Shown in pieces: positions 25,828 to 34,570 of a DNA stretch of 64,000 nt; position 1 is the stretch's first letter; each line of letters opens with the position of its first letter. A program made the position numbers and the translations under genes. This DNA is from a bacterium (GTDB lineage Bacteria; Patescibacteriota; Saccharimonadia; Saccharimonadales; UBA4665), in contig JAJYDV010000002.1 in the NCBI GenBank assembly GCA_021777375.1, positions 1-64,000 on the forward strand, read 5' to 3'. Below the pieces are notes generated by a model. That model was not told where the DNA came from and did not search any database. It worked only from the letters and a program-made list of their open reading frames with translations.

Positions 25828-26274
25828 TTGGTGTCAAAGCTTTTGCCAGACAGCAGCAAACTAAAAAAAGCTGCTGTAAGCAATGCATTGCTTGGAGGGC
25901 TAAATTACCTCATCTCTCTGATAAGTATTGAGGATTCTAAAGAAGAAACAGTGCAAAAGGTCGAGGAAAAGCTTGCCGCTGAGAAAAGAAACCTGGAGGA
26001 CAAAATTAGCTTGCTTCTTGTAGAGCTTAAGGAGTTGGTTGATATTGTGGCTGACGAGACAAAGACTCTAATTGCCGGCAAGCGCAATCATTCCAGTGCG
26101 CTCGTCACAAGAGTTACTCAAGCTAAAGTTAAACTTGAACAGGTTCTTGCCGCCCTGAGAGATAAACGCAGTATTCAGGATAAAGACTTAGCCAATGCTG
26201 TAAAAGAGGCCAAAAAAGCAATTGTTGCCGCCAAGAAGTTTCTATTAAAAGCTGACCACAATAATAATCTATAG
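25828..26274 (+). CDS. Coiled-coil protein, unknown (YtxH-like layout)
   Basis: 148-aa protein. A short moderately hydrophobic segment (about 15-30, SNALLGGLNYLISLI) is followed by long charged helices rich in Lys, Glu and Ala (for example KVEEKLAAEKRNLEDKISL), ending in KEAKKAIVAAKKFLLKA. The start is ambiguous: TTG at 25828 or GTG at 25831, with a weak AAAGGA upstream. It pairs with the small membrane protein just before it. No enzymatic motif is visible. Confidence 0.65.
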   Translation: MVSKLLPDSSKLKKAAVSNALLGGLNYLISLISIEDSKEETVQKVEEKLAAEKRNLEDKISLLLVELKELVDIVADETKTLIAGKRNHSSALVTRVTQAKVKLEQVLAALRDKRSIQDKDLANAVKEAKKAIVAAKKFLLKADHNNNL

Positions 26275-26333
26275 ATTAGCTAAAGCAGAAAAAAATACAG
26301 CGCTTAAGGCTAGCGTTTAATAAAACCCAGCGA

Positions 26334-26339
26334 TATAAT
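26334..26339 (+). promoter_or_regulatory. Possible -10 of dnaE
   Basis: TATAAT in the 116-bp gap before dnaE. No good -35 lies 16-18 bp upstream. A purine-rich ribosome-binding region (GGAAATAAAGGGA) follows, so this gene is not leaderless. Confidence 0.4.
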
Positions 26340-26390
26340 AAGGTAGTTAGCGTTAGAGACAAAAAAGGAAATAAAGGGAAATAATAGCTT

Positions 26391-29300
26391 ATGGCTAAGG
26401 CTAGGCAATTAGAAGCCTCGGATTTTGTTCACCTGCATAACCACACACATTTTTCGGTGCTGGATGGCTTAACCAAGATCCCGGCGCTAATAAGCCAAGT
26501 TAAAGATTTTGGCATGGAAGCAGTAGCCATAACCGATCATGGCACATTAAGTGGGGCCATAGACTTTTATACCGAAGCCAAGGAGAAAGGACTCAAACCG
26601 ATTATTGGCATGGAAGCTTACGTGGCTCCACGCTCAAATCAGGACCGTGACCCTAGTAAGGATAAGAATAACTTTCACCTGACGGTTTTAGCTAAAAATT
26701 ACACAGGCTATTTAAATTTAATGCGCCTGGCTACCATAGCCAGCCTGGAGGGCTTCTATTATCGGCCACGAATTGATTTTGAGACGCTAACTAAGTACCA
26801 CGAAGGGCTAATTGTACTTAGCGGCTGTATTGGCGGAGAAGTTGCCGATCACTTGCGTTCAAATCAGGAGAAATTAGCTGAAGTGGCTGCTTTAAAGTAT
26901 AAGAAACTGCTTGGTGGTAGTTATTATATTGAGCTCCAAGACCACGGGCACCCTATGCACCCTGGACACTGGAGTGAACAAGAAAGAGTAAATGCCGCAT
27001 TGCTTAAGCTGGCTAAAAAGCTGGATATACCGGCGGTATTAACGTGCGATGCTCACTATTTAAAATCTGAAGATAAGGAAGCGCACGAAATTTTGCTCTG
27101 TGTTCAAACCGGCTCATTTTTAAGTGATCAGGATCGAATGTCTCTAGCTGAGTTCGATTTAAGTGTCACTGACCCAAAGAATATTATTGAACGCTGGGGC
27201 AAAGATTATCCGGAACTAATCTTAAACACCAAGGCAATTGCCGACTCCGTCGATCTAAAGATTAATCTCGACAGTATTTTAATTCCGAAATTTCCGATTC
27301 CCGAAGCTCAAGTCAGCGAGCATGACTATCTGGAGAAGCTGGTCTACCAAGGCTTGGCGTGGCGCTATGCTGGAATTGATCGTCTTCAGGCCGGTAAATT
27401 AACGGTTAAAGATGCTAAGCAAAAGCTCCCTGAAGCAATTCTAAAGCGTGCCGAATACGAGCTAAGTGTTATAGATAAGATGGGCTTTCAGGGATACTTT
27501 TTAATCATTAACGATTTTATTTCATGGGGTAAAAGCCAAGGTATTGTGTTTGGTCCTGGCCGAGGTAGCGCTGCCGGCTCAATAGTTTCCTACGCTTTAG
27601 ATATTACCGCTCTTGATCCGCTGCAGTTTGATTTACTATTCGAACGTTTTTTAAACCCGGACCGTATCAGCATGCCAGATGTAGATATTGACATCATGGA
27701 TACCCGTCGCAATGAAGTTATTGCTTATTGCGCAGATAAGTATGGGCATGACCGGGTGGCTAATATAGTAACTTTTGGTACGATGGCTGCTAGAAATGCA
27801 GTGCGTGACGTTTCTAGAGTGCTCCAAGTGCCCTACTCTGAAGCTGACCGGCTAGCCAAAATGATTCCACCACCTATTCAGGGGATTCATACGCCGCTTA
27901 AGCGTTCGATTCAGAAAAATCATGATTTAAAGCATGAATATGAAACTAATCCGCAGGCTAAGCGTGTCTTTGACTTGGCTACGCAGCTAGAGGGAACAAT
28001 CCGCTCACACGGAGTGCACGCTGCCGGTGTAGTTATTGCCCCGGATGACATCGTTAAGTACGCTCCTTTAGAGATGGCTCAGAAGGGAGTTTTCGCGACA
28101 CAATATTCAATGGGCCCAATTGAGCATCTTGGGCTACTTAAAATGGATTTTTTGGGTCTCAGCAATTTAACTGTAATTAAAAACGCCCTTAGGATTATAA
28201 AAAAAGTATATAACGTAGATCTGGACATTGAAAAGCTGCCCTTAGACGACAAAGCAACTTATGAGCTGTTTCAGCGTGGCGATACTACCGGTGTATTTCA
28301 ATTTGAGTCAGCCGGAATGAGACGTTATTTAAAGATGCTCGAACCCACTAACTTTGAAGATATTGTGGCCATGAACGCGCTTTACCGACCTGGTCCAATG
28401 CAATTTATTGATGAGTTTATTTCTCGCAAGAGAGGCGAGAAAAGAATTACTTATCCGGACCGCAGTATGGAGCCGGCCCTTAAAGCTACCTATGGAGTAT
28501 TAGTGTATCAGGAACAGGTGATGCAGATTAGTAAAGATGTCTGTGGTTTTAGCGGAGGCGAGGCTGATACTTTGCGTAAGGCAATCGGGAAAAAGAAAAT
28601 AGATATTATGCGCAAGATGCGTGACCGAATGATCGAAGGCGCTAAAGAAGTGTCCGGAATTAACGAATCGACAATGGAGAAGTTTTGGCAACAACTGGAG
28701 GAATTCGCCGCCTACTGTTTTAACAAAAGCCATGCTGCCTGCTACTCCTTAATCGCTTATCAGACTGCATATTTAAAAGCGCACTGGCCAGCTGCTTTTA
28801 TGGCAGCTCTTATGACTTCCGTCTACGATGACACCGAACGTTTGGCGGTAGAAATTAGTGAGTGCCAGAGAATGAGCATTCCAGTCTTGCCCCCAGATAT
28901 TAATGAGTCGTTTAATGAATTTGCAGTAATTCAGAGTGCAGACTCGGCGGCCATTCGTTTTAGTTTGAAAGCCGTTAAGAATGTCGGTAGTAACGCCGTA
29001 GATGAAATAATCCGAGCTCGTGAAAGCGGTCCGTTTGAGAGCCTGGAAGACTTCTTATGGCGCGTTGATTACCACGCGATTAACCGTAAATCTTTTGAAA
29101 GCCTGATTAAAGCAGGGGTTTTTGACAGCTTCCACGACCGCAGTGTTTTGCTTGAAAATCTGGATATGATAATGGTTTATGCCTCACGCTCCCAGAAACA
29201 GGCTGAACATGGTCAAACTGATCTATTTGGTGGAGTTGACATCACGGTCAAGGCGCGAGGACAACTTAATTTGCCACCGGCTTCGAGCGATCAGACACTG

Positions 29301-30011
29301 ATGCCCCGTGATCATCTAATTTGGGAGAGAGAATTACTTGGCCTTTACCTATCTAAACACCCACTAACCTTATATGAGCAGTATCTAAAGGATAGGGTTA
29401 GGCCAATTGCTGAACTTAACGAGGATATGGACGGTGAGTCTGTTCAGATTGGCGGTATTGTTAACGGTGTGCGAGAGATTACTACTAAAAACGGTCAAAA
29501 AATGGCTTTTGTTAAAGTTGAAGACATGAGCGGCGACATCGAAGTGATTTTATTCCCCTCAATGTACTCGCAATACGGTAGTCTTTGCACTCTAGATAAA
29601 GTTTTAATTGCGCGAGGCAAAATTAGTGCCAAAGATCGTGATGGACGTATCAGCACGGAATTAAAAATCATACTCGACAGCGCGATTGAAGTCACTGTTG
29701 AACAAGCCGAGGCTGCTCAGCTTTCAAACAAGGCTACAACAAGCAATCTAGCTCTAAATGGTCCTGGAGCTAAAGACAAGAACGAAAGACAGCGTTTGTT
29801 TATCCGTTTGACTAGTTCTGAAGACGAACGCTTGTTGATTGATTTAAAGCGGACCATTGATAAGCATCAGGGTTCAACTGAGGTAGTATTAGTACTTGGC
29901 GAAGAACAACGCAAACAAGCCATCAAATTACCTTCTGGAATTGAAATTGAGAGCGACGGGCCTAGGCTCTTAAAAGAACTTATGGGCAGTGAAAACGTGG
30001 CTTTGAACTAG
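26391..30011 (+). CDS. dnaE: DNA polymerase III alpha subunit
   Basis: 1206-aa replicative C-family polymerase. The N-terminal PHP domain begins HLHNHTHFSVLDGL and continues with ITDHGTLSGAIDF. The palm carries GPGRGSAAGSIVSYAL and the catalytic pair D432 and D434 in MPDVDIDIMD. Later segments include MNALYRPGPMQF, the helix-hairpin-helix region (LKAVKNVGSNAVDEI) and a C-terminal OB fold (VQIGGIVNGVREITTKNGQ). Length is typical of DnaE1. It synthesises the chromosome with the beta clamp. No separate proofreading subunit is in the window. Confidence 0.98.
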   Translation: MAKARQLEASDFVHLHNHTHFSVLDGLTKIPALISQVKDFGMEAVAITDHGTLSGAIDFYTEAKEKGLKPIIGMEAYVAPRSNQDRDPSKDKNNFHLTVLAKNYTGYLNLMRLATIASLEGFYYRPRIDFETLTKYHEGLIVLSGCIGGEVADHLRSNQEKLAEVAALKYKKLLGGSYYIELQDHGHPMHPGHWSEQERVNAALLKLAKKLDIPAVLTCDAHYLKSEDKEAHEILLCVQTGSFLSDQDRMSLAEFDLSVTDPKNIIERWGKDYPELILNTKAIADSVDLKINLDSILIPKFPIPEAQVSEHDYLEKLVYQGLAWRYAGIDRLQAGKLTVKDAKQKLPEAILKRAEYELSVIDKMGFQGYFLIINDFISWGKSQGIVFGPGRGSAAGSIVSYALDITALDPLQFDLLFERFLNPDRISMPDVDIDIMDTRRNEVIAYCADKYGHDRVANIVTFGTMAARNAVRDVSRVLQVPYSEADRLAKMIPPPIQGIHTPLKRSIQKNHDLKHEYETNPQAKRVFDLATQLEGTIRSHGVHAAGVVIAPDDIVKYAPLEMAQKGVFATQYSMGPIEHLGLLKMDFLGLSNLTVIKNALRIIKKVYNVDLDIEKLPLDDKATYELFQRGDTTGVFQFESAGMRRYLKMLEPTNFEDIVAMNALYRPGPMQFIDEFISRKRGEKRITYPDRSMEPALKATYGVLVYQEQVMQISKDVCGFSGGEADTLRKAIGKKKIDIMRKMRDRMIEGAKEVSGINESTMEKFWQQLEEFAAYCFNKSHAACYSLIAYQTAYLKAHWPAAFMAALMTSVYDDTERLAVEISECQRMSIPVLPPDINESFNEFAVIQSADSAAIRFSLKAVKNVGSNAVDEIIRARESGPFESLEDFLWRVDYHAINRKSFESLIKAGVFDSFHDRSVLLENLDMIMVYASRSQKQAEHGQTDLFGGVDITVKARGQLNLPPASSDQTLMPRDHLIWERELLGLYLSKHPLTLYEQYLKDRVRPIAELNEDMDGESVQIGGIVNGVREITTKNGQKMAFVKVEDMSGDIEVILFPSMYSQYGSLCTLDKVLIARGKISAKDRDGRISTELKIILDSAIEVTVEQAEAAQLSNKATTSNLALNGPGAKDKNERQRLFIRLTSSEDERLLIDLKRTIDKHQGSTEVVLVLGEEQRKQAIKLPSGIEIESDGPRLLKELMGSENVALN

Positions 30012-30013
30012 GC

Positions 30014-30406
30014 TTAGACTGCTCCGTTATGGTGTGCCAGCAATAATCCGATTACGCTAACGGTTACCAAAATGATATCTAGCATCGGGTGCTTAGATAC
30101 AAAATCTTCGCCCCGAATAAAGACCTTGTGCCAGGCAAAAGCGTGCCGCAGCAAGAAAATTGCAAGAGCTCCAACCCCAACGCTTGATTCAAGTAGCGTG
30201 GAGAAGCTGAAAGCTGTTAAGCTAGGTGTTGAGTTAGCGGCAATTGGAGTGTGCCAGATGCTGGCTACAAAAAAACCCATCCCAATGATTGCAATTATTG
30301 GCAAGTACGGCCAGTAAGGCTTCAGATAACTTTTATTAACGCGGTGATGGCCAGCTTTAATTTTTTTATGAGCAACACCTGTTCGGGGCTTAGTAGTAAG
30401 TGACAT
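30014..30406 (-). CDS. Small membrane protein, possible CAP-less relative of CPR CAP proteins
   Basis: 130-aa protein. A basic His/Lys-rich N-terminus (about 1-30) is followed by a membrane helix (about 33-52), a second hydrophobic stretch (about 75-88) and a C-terminal helix (about 106-124). The segments HHRVNKSYLKPYWPYLPII and IRGEDFVSKHPMLDIILV remind me of the membrane frame of CAP/SCP-domain proteins in CPR bacteria, but no CAP domain is present between them. That similarity is from memory and unproven. It is convergent with dnaE, 2 bp apart. Confidence 0.65.
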   Translation of the reverse strand: MSLTTKPRTGVAHKKIKAGHHRVNKSYLKPYWPYLPIIAIIGMGFFVASIWHTPIAANSTPSLTAFSFSTLLESSVGVGALAIFLLRHAFAWHKVFIRGEDFVSKHPMLDIILVTVSVIGLLLAHHNGAV

Positions 30407-30426
30407 CTTTGTTTTAGCTTTACACT

Positions 30427-30933
30427 TTAAACTATACCATAAGTCAAATAGTATAAGGCCATTGCAGCGGCTGTGCTGACATTAAAAGACTCTTTTTGCC
30501 CAAGCATCGGAATCTCGACTATCTTAGTACAAATCTTAAGAATCTCAGGATCTACGCCGCTAACTTCGTTGCCTACTATTAGGGCGACGTCCTTACTGCT
30601 TTTAAACTTGCTTAGTGGAGTAGAGGCGGGGTTCTGTTCAAGAGCGACAACCTTAATGCCTTGAGATTTGAGAATATTAACTAGCTTTTTAACATCCGAT
30701 TGATATTCCCAAGGTTGAGTTAGCTCGGCGCCAAGTGAAGTTTTGGCAATCCGCCGGTTAATTTTTTCTACAAGATATGGTGGCCGTTCATCTCCTTTCG
30801 ATACCTTAGGAAAAGGGGAAATCCCACAGAGAAATACTTTGCTAATTCCCAAGCCTTCAGCAACCCGAAGCAGAGCGCCAACGTTATGAGCGCTGCGCAG
30901 GTTATCCGCAATGAGGTAGAGCTTCCGAGACAT
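30427..30933 (-). CDS. TrmH/SpoU-family RNA 2'-O-methyltransferase
   Basis: 168-aa SPOUT methyltransferase with the three family motifs: motif 1 NLRSAHNVGALLRVAEGLG, motif 2 ALIVGNEVSGVDPEIL, and motif 3 IPMLGQKESFNVSTAAAMAL, which together form the SAM-binding knot. It lacks the extra N-terminal L30e-like domain of RlmB, so a tRNA (TrmH- or TrmL-like) target is more likely than 23S rRNA, but this cannot be settled here. A TATGAT box ends 10 nt before its ATG on the minus strand. Confidence 0.92.
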   Translation of the reverse strand: MSRKLYLIADNLRSAHNVGALLRVAEGLGISKVFLCGISPFPKVSKGDERPPYLVEKINRRIAKTSLGAELTQPWEYQSDVKKLVNILKSQGIKVVALEQNPASTPLSKFKSSKDVALIVGNEVSGVDPEILKICTKIVEIPMLGQKESFNVSTAAAMALYYLTYGIV

Positions 30934-31020
30934 CTATCTAGATATCATACAAGAAGTTGGTGAAGATATAAGCGCTCATGCTTTATACTAGATGCAGCAG
31001 CTAATGCTTACTAAAAACAC

Positions 31021-32634
31021 ATGAGTGAAGATTTAAGATACACCGAAGAGCAAGCTTCGCAGCGGCGGGCCCGGCTGCTTGGTTTTGATTATGTCAATAC
31101 TTCGCAAAATGGCGGGCATAAGCAGATCTACGTTAACTTAATTAGCGTAGCTGAAATGCGCGAACTTAAATCCTTACCGATATTTGCCGATGCCAATCAT
31201 ATAACTTTTGGCATACTAAACACCACGCCCCAGTCCGCGATACGATTACTAAGGGATAAATTTAACGATCGTAGGGTGACCTTCGCTTTAATATCGGACA
31301 CCGGTTTTCGGGAGTACATGAACCTTTATGATCCGCCTAAACAAATTGTCTATCACGATATTGAATTAAAAGACGCCGGATCAAAAGCTCTAATTGATCA
31401 GATATCCACAATACTAAACGAGGTTAGAGCTGACGATATGCTAGCTTACCTCGTATCTCAAGCGCACCGCTTGAATGCCAGCGACATTCACATAGAAACA
31501 CAAGTCGAAAATGTGCGCATTCGCATCCGTATTGATGGCGTTCTACATGTTATTGCGCGCCTGCCTTTTGATAAATATCGCGTTCTTTTGTCGGCAATTG
31601 CAAGTGCTGGAAATATCTCTACTGGATCGAACGAAGCTCAACAAGGACATATTGCTCAGAAAGTAAAAATGGCTGACGGAACTGATGTAGATGTCAATGT
31701 TCGACTTGAAACGGTTCCTACGATCAACGGCATCGATATCGTGATGCGTTTGTTTAATATGGATGAAAAGCGTTTTGTACTAGATAAGCTAGGATTATCC
31801 GATAGCGAGCGCGGAGTAGTCGACTCAATAATCGCCAAACCTTCGGGTTTAGTGATGGTCGTTGGACCAACCGGATCTGGCAAGACTACGACCCTGTATT
31901 CGATATTAAATAGCCTTAATAATGAGCAAAGAAAAATCATTACAATTGAGGATCCCGTAGAATTTCAGTTTAGAGGAATTACTCAAATCTCTGTTCACTC
32001 TAGCGATGTCACAGACAGTGATACGGTTTTTGCAGATAAGCTAAGGGCGGTTTTAAGACTTGATCCTGACGTCGTTATGGTTGGCGAAATTAGAGATCAG
32101 GATACAGCGCGTACAGCTCTTCAAGCATCACTTACCGGGCATTTAGTGCTTACCACATTCCACGCTGGTAATGCCGCAGCAGCATTAACGCGGCTATCAG
32201 ACATTATTGGTCAAAATCCCCTATTTGTTTCGGCTATCCGGCTAATTATGGCTCAGCGTTTGATTCGACGTCTAGATAATGAAACCAGACAGGAATACGA
32301 ACCTAGTGAGGCCGAGATACGAGTAATCCAATCAGTTATAAATACTTTGCCGGAAGGTTATGAACGGCCAACTATAGATGGGTTAAAACTTTACCGCCCG
32401 GGTTCTAGCGAAAGTAATCCCTACGGCTACTCAGGATTACTAGCAATTCGTGAGCAGCTAACCATGAGTGAGGCGATTAGCAAAGTAATTACTACTCCTG
32501 GACAAGTAGTTAGTACTGAAGACATAGAGCAAGCGGCACGAGCGAGCGGTATGACAACTATGCTTCAGGATGCCATATTAAAAGTCGTGGCCGGTCTGTC
32601 TACGCTTGACGAAGTATTCAGAGTTATCGGTTAG
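31021..32634 (+). CDS. pilB: Type IV pilus assembly ATPase (PilB/GspE family)
   Basis: 537-aa secretion ATPase that drives pilin polymerisation at the inner face of the membrane. It has an N-terminal MshEN-like domain and then the ATPase. Walker A is VGPTGSGKTTTLYSIL, the Asp box is ITIEDPVEFQF, and the Walker B and His boxes are RLDPDVVMVGEIRD and LTGHLVLTTFHAGNA. The C-terminal tetra-Cys zinc site usual in PilB/GspE is gone: the first pair reads LDNET and the second GSSESNPYGY. No other pilus gene is adjacent except possibly the convergent Asn-rich protein. Confidence 0.93.
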   Translation: MSEDLRYTEEQASQRRARLLGFDYVNTSQNGGHKQIYVNLISVAEMRELKSLPIFADANHITFGILNTTPQSAIRLLRDKFNDRRVTFALISDTGFREYMNLYDPPKQIVYHDIELKDAGSKALIDQISTILNEVRADDMLAYLVSQAHRLNASDIHIETQVENVRIRIRIDGVLHVIARLPFDKYRVLLSAIASAGNISTGSNEAQQGHIAQKVKMADGTDVDVNVRLETVPTINGIDIVMRLFNMDEKRFVLDKLGLSDSERGVVDSIIAKPSGLVMVVGPTGSGKTTTLYSILNSLNNEQRKIITIEDPVEFQFRGITQISVHSSDVTDSDTVFADKLRAVLRLDPDVVMVGEIRDQDTARTALQASLTGHLVLTTFHAGNAAAALTRLSDIIGQNPLFVSAIRLIMAQRLIRRLDNETRQEYEPSEAEIRVIQSVINTLPEGYERPTIDGLKLYRPGSSESNPYGYSGLLAIREQLTMSEAISKVITTPGQVVSTEDIEQAARASGMTTMLQDAILKVVAGLSTLDEVFRVIG

Positions 32635-32655
32635 CAAGATCAGTTTGAAAAATAA

Positions 32656-32705
32656 CACAAAAGAGCTCTTATTGGAGTTCATATTTCCCTAAAGAGCTCT
32701 TTGTG
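32656..32705. terminator. Bidirectional terminator between pilB and the Asn-rich gene
   Basis: CACAAAAGAGCTCTT (32656-32670) pairs with AAAGAGCTCTTTGTG (32691-32705), with minor slippage. Each arm also contains the palindrome AAGAGCTCTT. The flanking genes converge. The T-tracts are modest, so strength is uncertain. Confidence 0.6.
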
Positions 32706-32725
32706 CCAGAACCAGATTTTAATAT

Positions 32726-33712
32726 TTATTTGTTGCCGTTGTTGTTGCTCACAGTGTGATTGTTAGTGTGATTGTTGTTAACAGTGTGACTGTTATTGTT
32801 GCTGGTACTAGTGGATGTGTTGCCAGAATTTGAATTGTTGGAATCGCTAGTAGAAGTGTTATTTGAGTCAGTGCTGATGTTAGTGTTGGATGAAGTATTG
32901 CCAGAGTTTGTGTTGTTGTTGTTGGTAGTAGTGTCGGATGAAGTATTGCCAGAGTTTGTGTTTCCAGTGTCCGTGTTACTAGTAACGTTTGTCGTAGTAA
33001 TGTTATTGTTCAGGCTAGTGTTGTTAGTGGTACTAGAGTTTCCTGAATTTGAGCCGGAACTGTTATTGTTACTACTAGTGGTCTGATTGTAAGAGTTGTC
33101 AGTACTGCTACTTGGGTTATTGTTATTATTGCCCGAGCCATTGCCATCACTGGAGTTGGTTGAATTTCCTGAAGACGTATTGTTGTTGGAATCGTTGCCG
33201 TTTAAAGATCCATTAAGTGTGTTATAGCTACCCGTGGTGTTATAGCTATCCTTATTGTTATTAGTTGTTTCTGTAGTAGTAGTGGCAGTATTGTAGCTAC
33301 CGGTGGATGTGGTGGTGTTGTAGGTATTTGAAGTATTTGTCTCAGTGTTATAGCTGTTTTCGGTTCCTACTGGCCATGAATAGCCGGAATTATTGGCATT
33401 ATTTGAATTGTTCGTTGAGCCAGTTGTTGCAGTAGATCCTGAGCCCGATCCAGCATTACCCGTCGTGTTGCTTGAGCCAACCGAATTACTTTGTGTAGTA
33501 GGTTGTGTGCACTGGCTTTGGTTAGTGCTAGTAGTAACGTCAGAGACTTTAGCATAGGACAGAAATTGCTTATCGAGTAAAGCAAAATTAGCGCGGTTCA
33601 TGCTGTTTAGCGCATATACAGAAACTAGAACCATTGCCGCACCGGCCATAAAAGCCAGCACGTAATTATAAATAACTGGCATCTCGAACGATACCGTTGA
33701 GCGACTTTTCAT
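32726..33712 (-). CDS. Anchored Asn/Ser/Thr/Gly-rich low-complexity surface protein
   Basis: About 328-aa protein. The start at 33712 is preferred because AGAGGG lies about 10 nt upstream; an upstream in-frame start gives 354 aa. After MKSRSTVSFE comes a membrane helix (about 12-36), a short normal region to about residue 58, and then about 270 residues almost entirely Asn, Ser, Thr and Gly. There is a 27-nt exact direct repeat (32888-32914 and 32936-32962, period 48). The layout suggests an exported, flexible surface protein, perhaps an adhesin or stalk. Its function is unknown. The basic-Ser-TVSFE start loosely recalls a type III/IV pilin signal. Confidence 0.8.
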   Translation of the reverse strand: MKSRSTVSFEMPVIYNYVLAFMAGAAMVLVSVYALNSMNRANFALLDKQFLSYAKVSDVTTSTNQSQCTQPTTQSNSVGSSNTTGNAGSGSGSTATTGSTNNSNNANNSGYSWPVGTENSYNTETNTSNTYNTTTSTGSYNTATTTTETTNNNKDSYNTTGSYNTLNGSLNGNDSNNNTSSGNSTNSSDGNGSGNNNNNPSSSTDNSYNQTTSSNNNSSGSNSGNSSTTNNTSLNNNITTTNVTSNTDTGNTNSGNTSSDTTTNNNNTNSGNTSSNTNISTDSNNTSTSDSNNSNSGNTSTSTSNNNSHTVNNNHTNNHTVSNNNGNK

Positions 33713-34014
33713 TTCTTTATACCCTCTTTCCCCACTCTTAAAATAAATTGTAGAAAAAACTAAATGTTTTGTTTTCAATAGAATAAACACAAGTTTACAG
33801 AAACGCCAGCATATGTCTTAGCATAAGCGCATTAAAAGCCTTGGTTATCCACAAACTAAACAGAAACTATGCGTAGTAAAAAAAACATGTTTTCTTGATT
33901 TTTATTAAATAGTTTCAGTATTTAGAAATGATGCAAATTTTGTAATATTTTTAAAAATTAGTTTTGAAGTTGATTATTTACAGAGACCAGATAATAGTGT
34001 AGTCTAGTACGGTT
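33713..34014. other. AT-rich divergent intergenic region with a DnaA-box-like site
   Basis: About 300 bp without a gene between the Asn-rich gene and rplS. It is AT-rich, with poly-A and poly-T runs near 33880-33960. It contains one perfect E. coli-type DnaA box TTATCCACA (33845-33853), the Shine-Dalgarno of the minus-strand gene, and a possible plus-strand promoter near its right end. I see no tRNA, small ORF or hairpin RNA in it. Confidence 0.5.
33970..33997 (+). promoter_or_regulatory. Possible promoter of rplS
   Basis: TTGATT (33970-33975), a 16-bp spacer and TAATAG (33992-33997). The ATG is at 34015, 17 nt after the -10. Confidence 0.4.
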
Positions 34015-34515
34015 ATGTCGTTAGTTATAGACTCACTTAATCGTTCCAACATGAAGCCGCAAGTTGTCCAAGTACGCAGTGGTGATACTGTTCGTGTGCA
34101 TCAGCGCGTGCGTGAGGGCAGTAAGGAACGGGTCCAGGTGTTCCAAGGCCTGGTTATTAAGACTTCTAAGCAAGGTGGTCATTTAAATCGGATCACTGTT
34201 AGGCGTGTAAGCGGTGGTGTTGGTGTTGAGAAGAGCTTTTTAATGCATAGCCCGCTAATTGTTAAGGTTGAGGTTACTAAGCGCAGTAAAGTTCGGCGCA
34301 ATTACTTAGCCTATATGCGTGATTTAACTGGTAAAGCGGCCCGCTTAAGCGGTATAGAATTTGATCGGCAAGCAGTTAACGAGACTTTAGAAGTTTCCGA
34401 GAATGTTCTTTTAGACGAAGTCAGCAAGCCGGATATTGAAACACCGAAGACTAAAACTCCCGACGAGGATGTTGAAGCCAAAATAGATTCAACAGAAACC
34501 GAAGCAAAAGAGTAA
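34015..34515 (+). CDS. rplS: 50S ribosomal protein L19 with acidic C-terminal tail
   Basis: 166-aa L19. The core (about 1-115) has GDTVRVHQRVREGSKERVQ, FQGLVIKTSKQGG, ITVRRVSGGVGVEKSFLMHS and KVRRNYLAYMRDLTGKAARL, matching the family. Typical L19 is about 115 residues, so residues about 116-166 are an extra Glu/Asp/Thr-rich acidic tail. L19 sits at the 30S-50S interface near 16S rRNA. The tail is unusual for an rRNA-binding protein. It is followed by rnhB 55 bp later, a common neighbour. Confidence 0.96.
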   Translation: MSLVIDSLNRSNMKPQVVQVRSGDTVRVHQRVREGSKERVQVFQGLVIKTSKQGGHLNRITVRRVSGGVGVEKSFLMHSPLIVKVEVTKRSKVRRNYLAYMRDLTGKAARLSGIEFDRQAVNETLEVSENVLLDEVSKPDIETPKTKTPDEDVEAKIDSTETEAKE

Positions 34516-34570
34516 TTTATTCTAGTAACTAGTAAGTAAATTCGTTAAATCAAGCTAAACTAATAAAATA

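Noticed and set aside
32796-33086. Open plus-strand frame rich in Val and Leu opposite the Asn-rich gene
   Set aside because: It is the antisense reading of repeated Asn/Ser/Thr codons. The minus-strand protein has a start with Shine-Dalgarno and a membrane anchor.
32740-33540. Repeats in the low-complexity gene as a CRISPR array
   Set aside because: Repeats are short, codon-phased and without unique spacers of constant length; no cas gene is near.
33713-34014. Origin of replication at the DnaA box
   Set aside because: Only one box, no dnaA or dnaN nearby and no repeated unwinding element.
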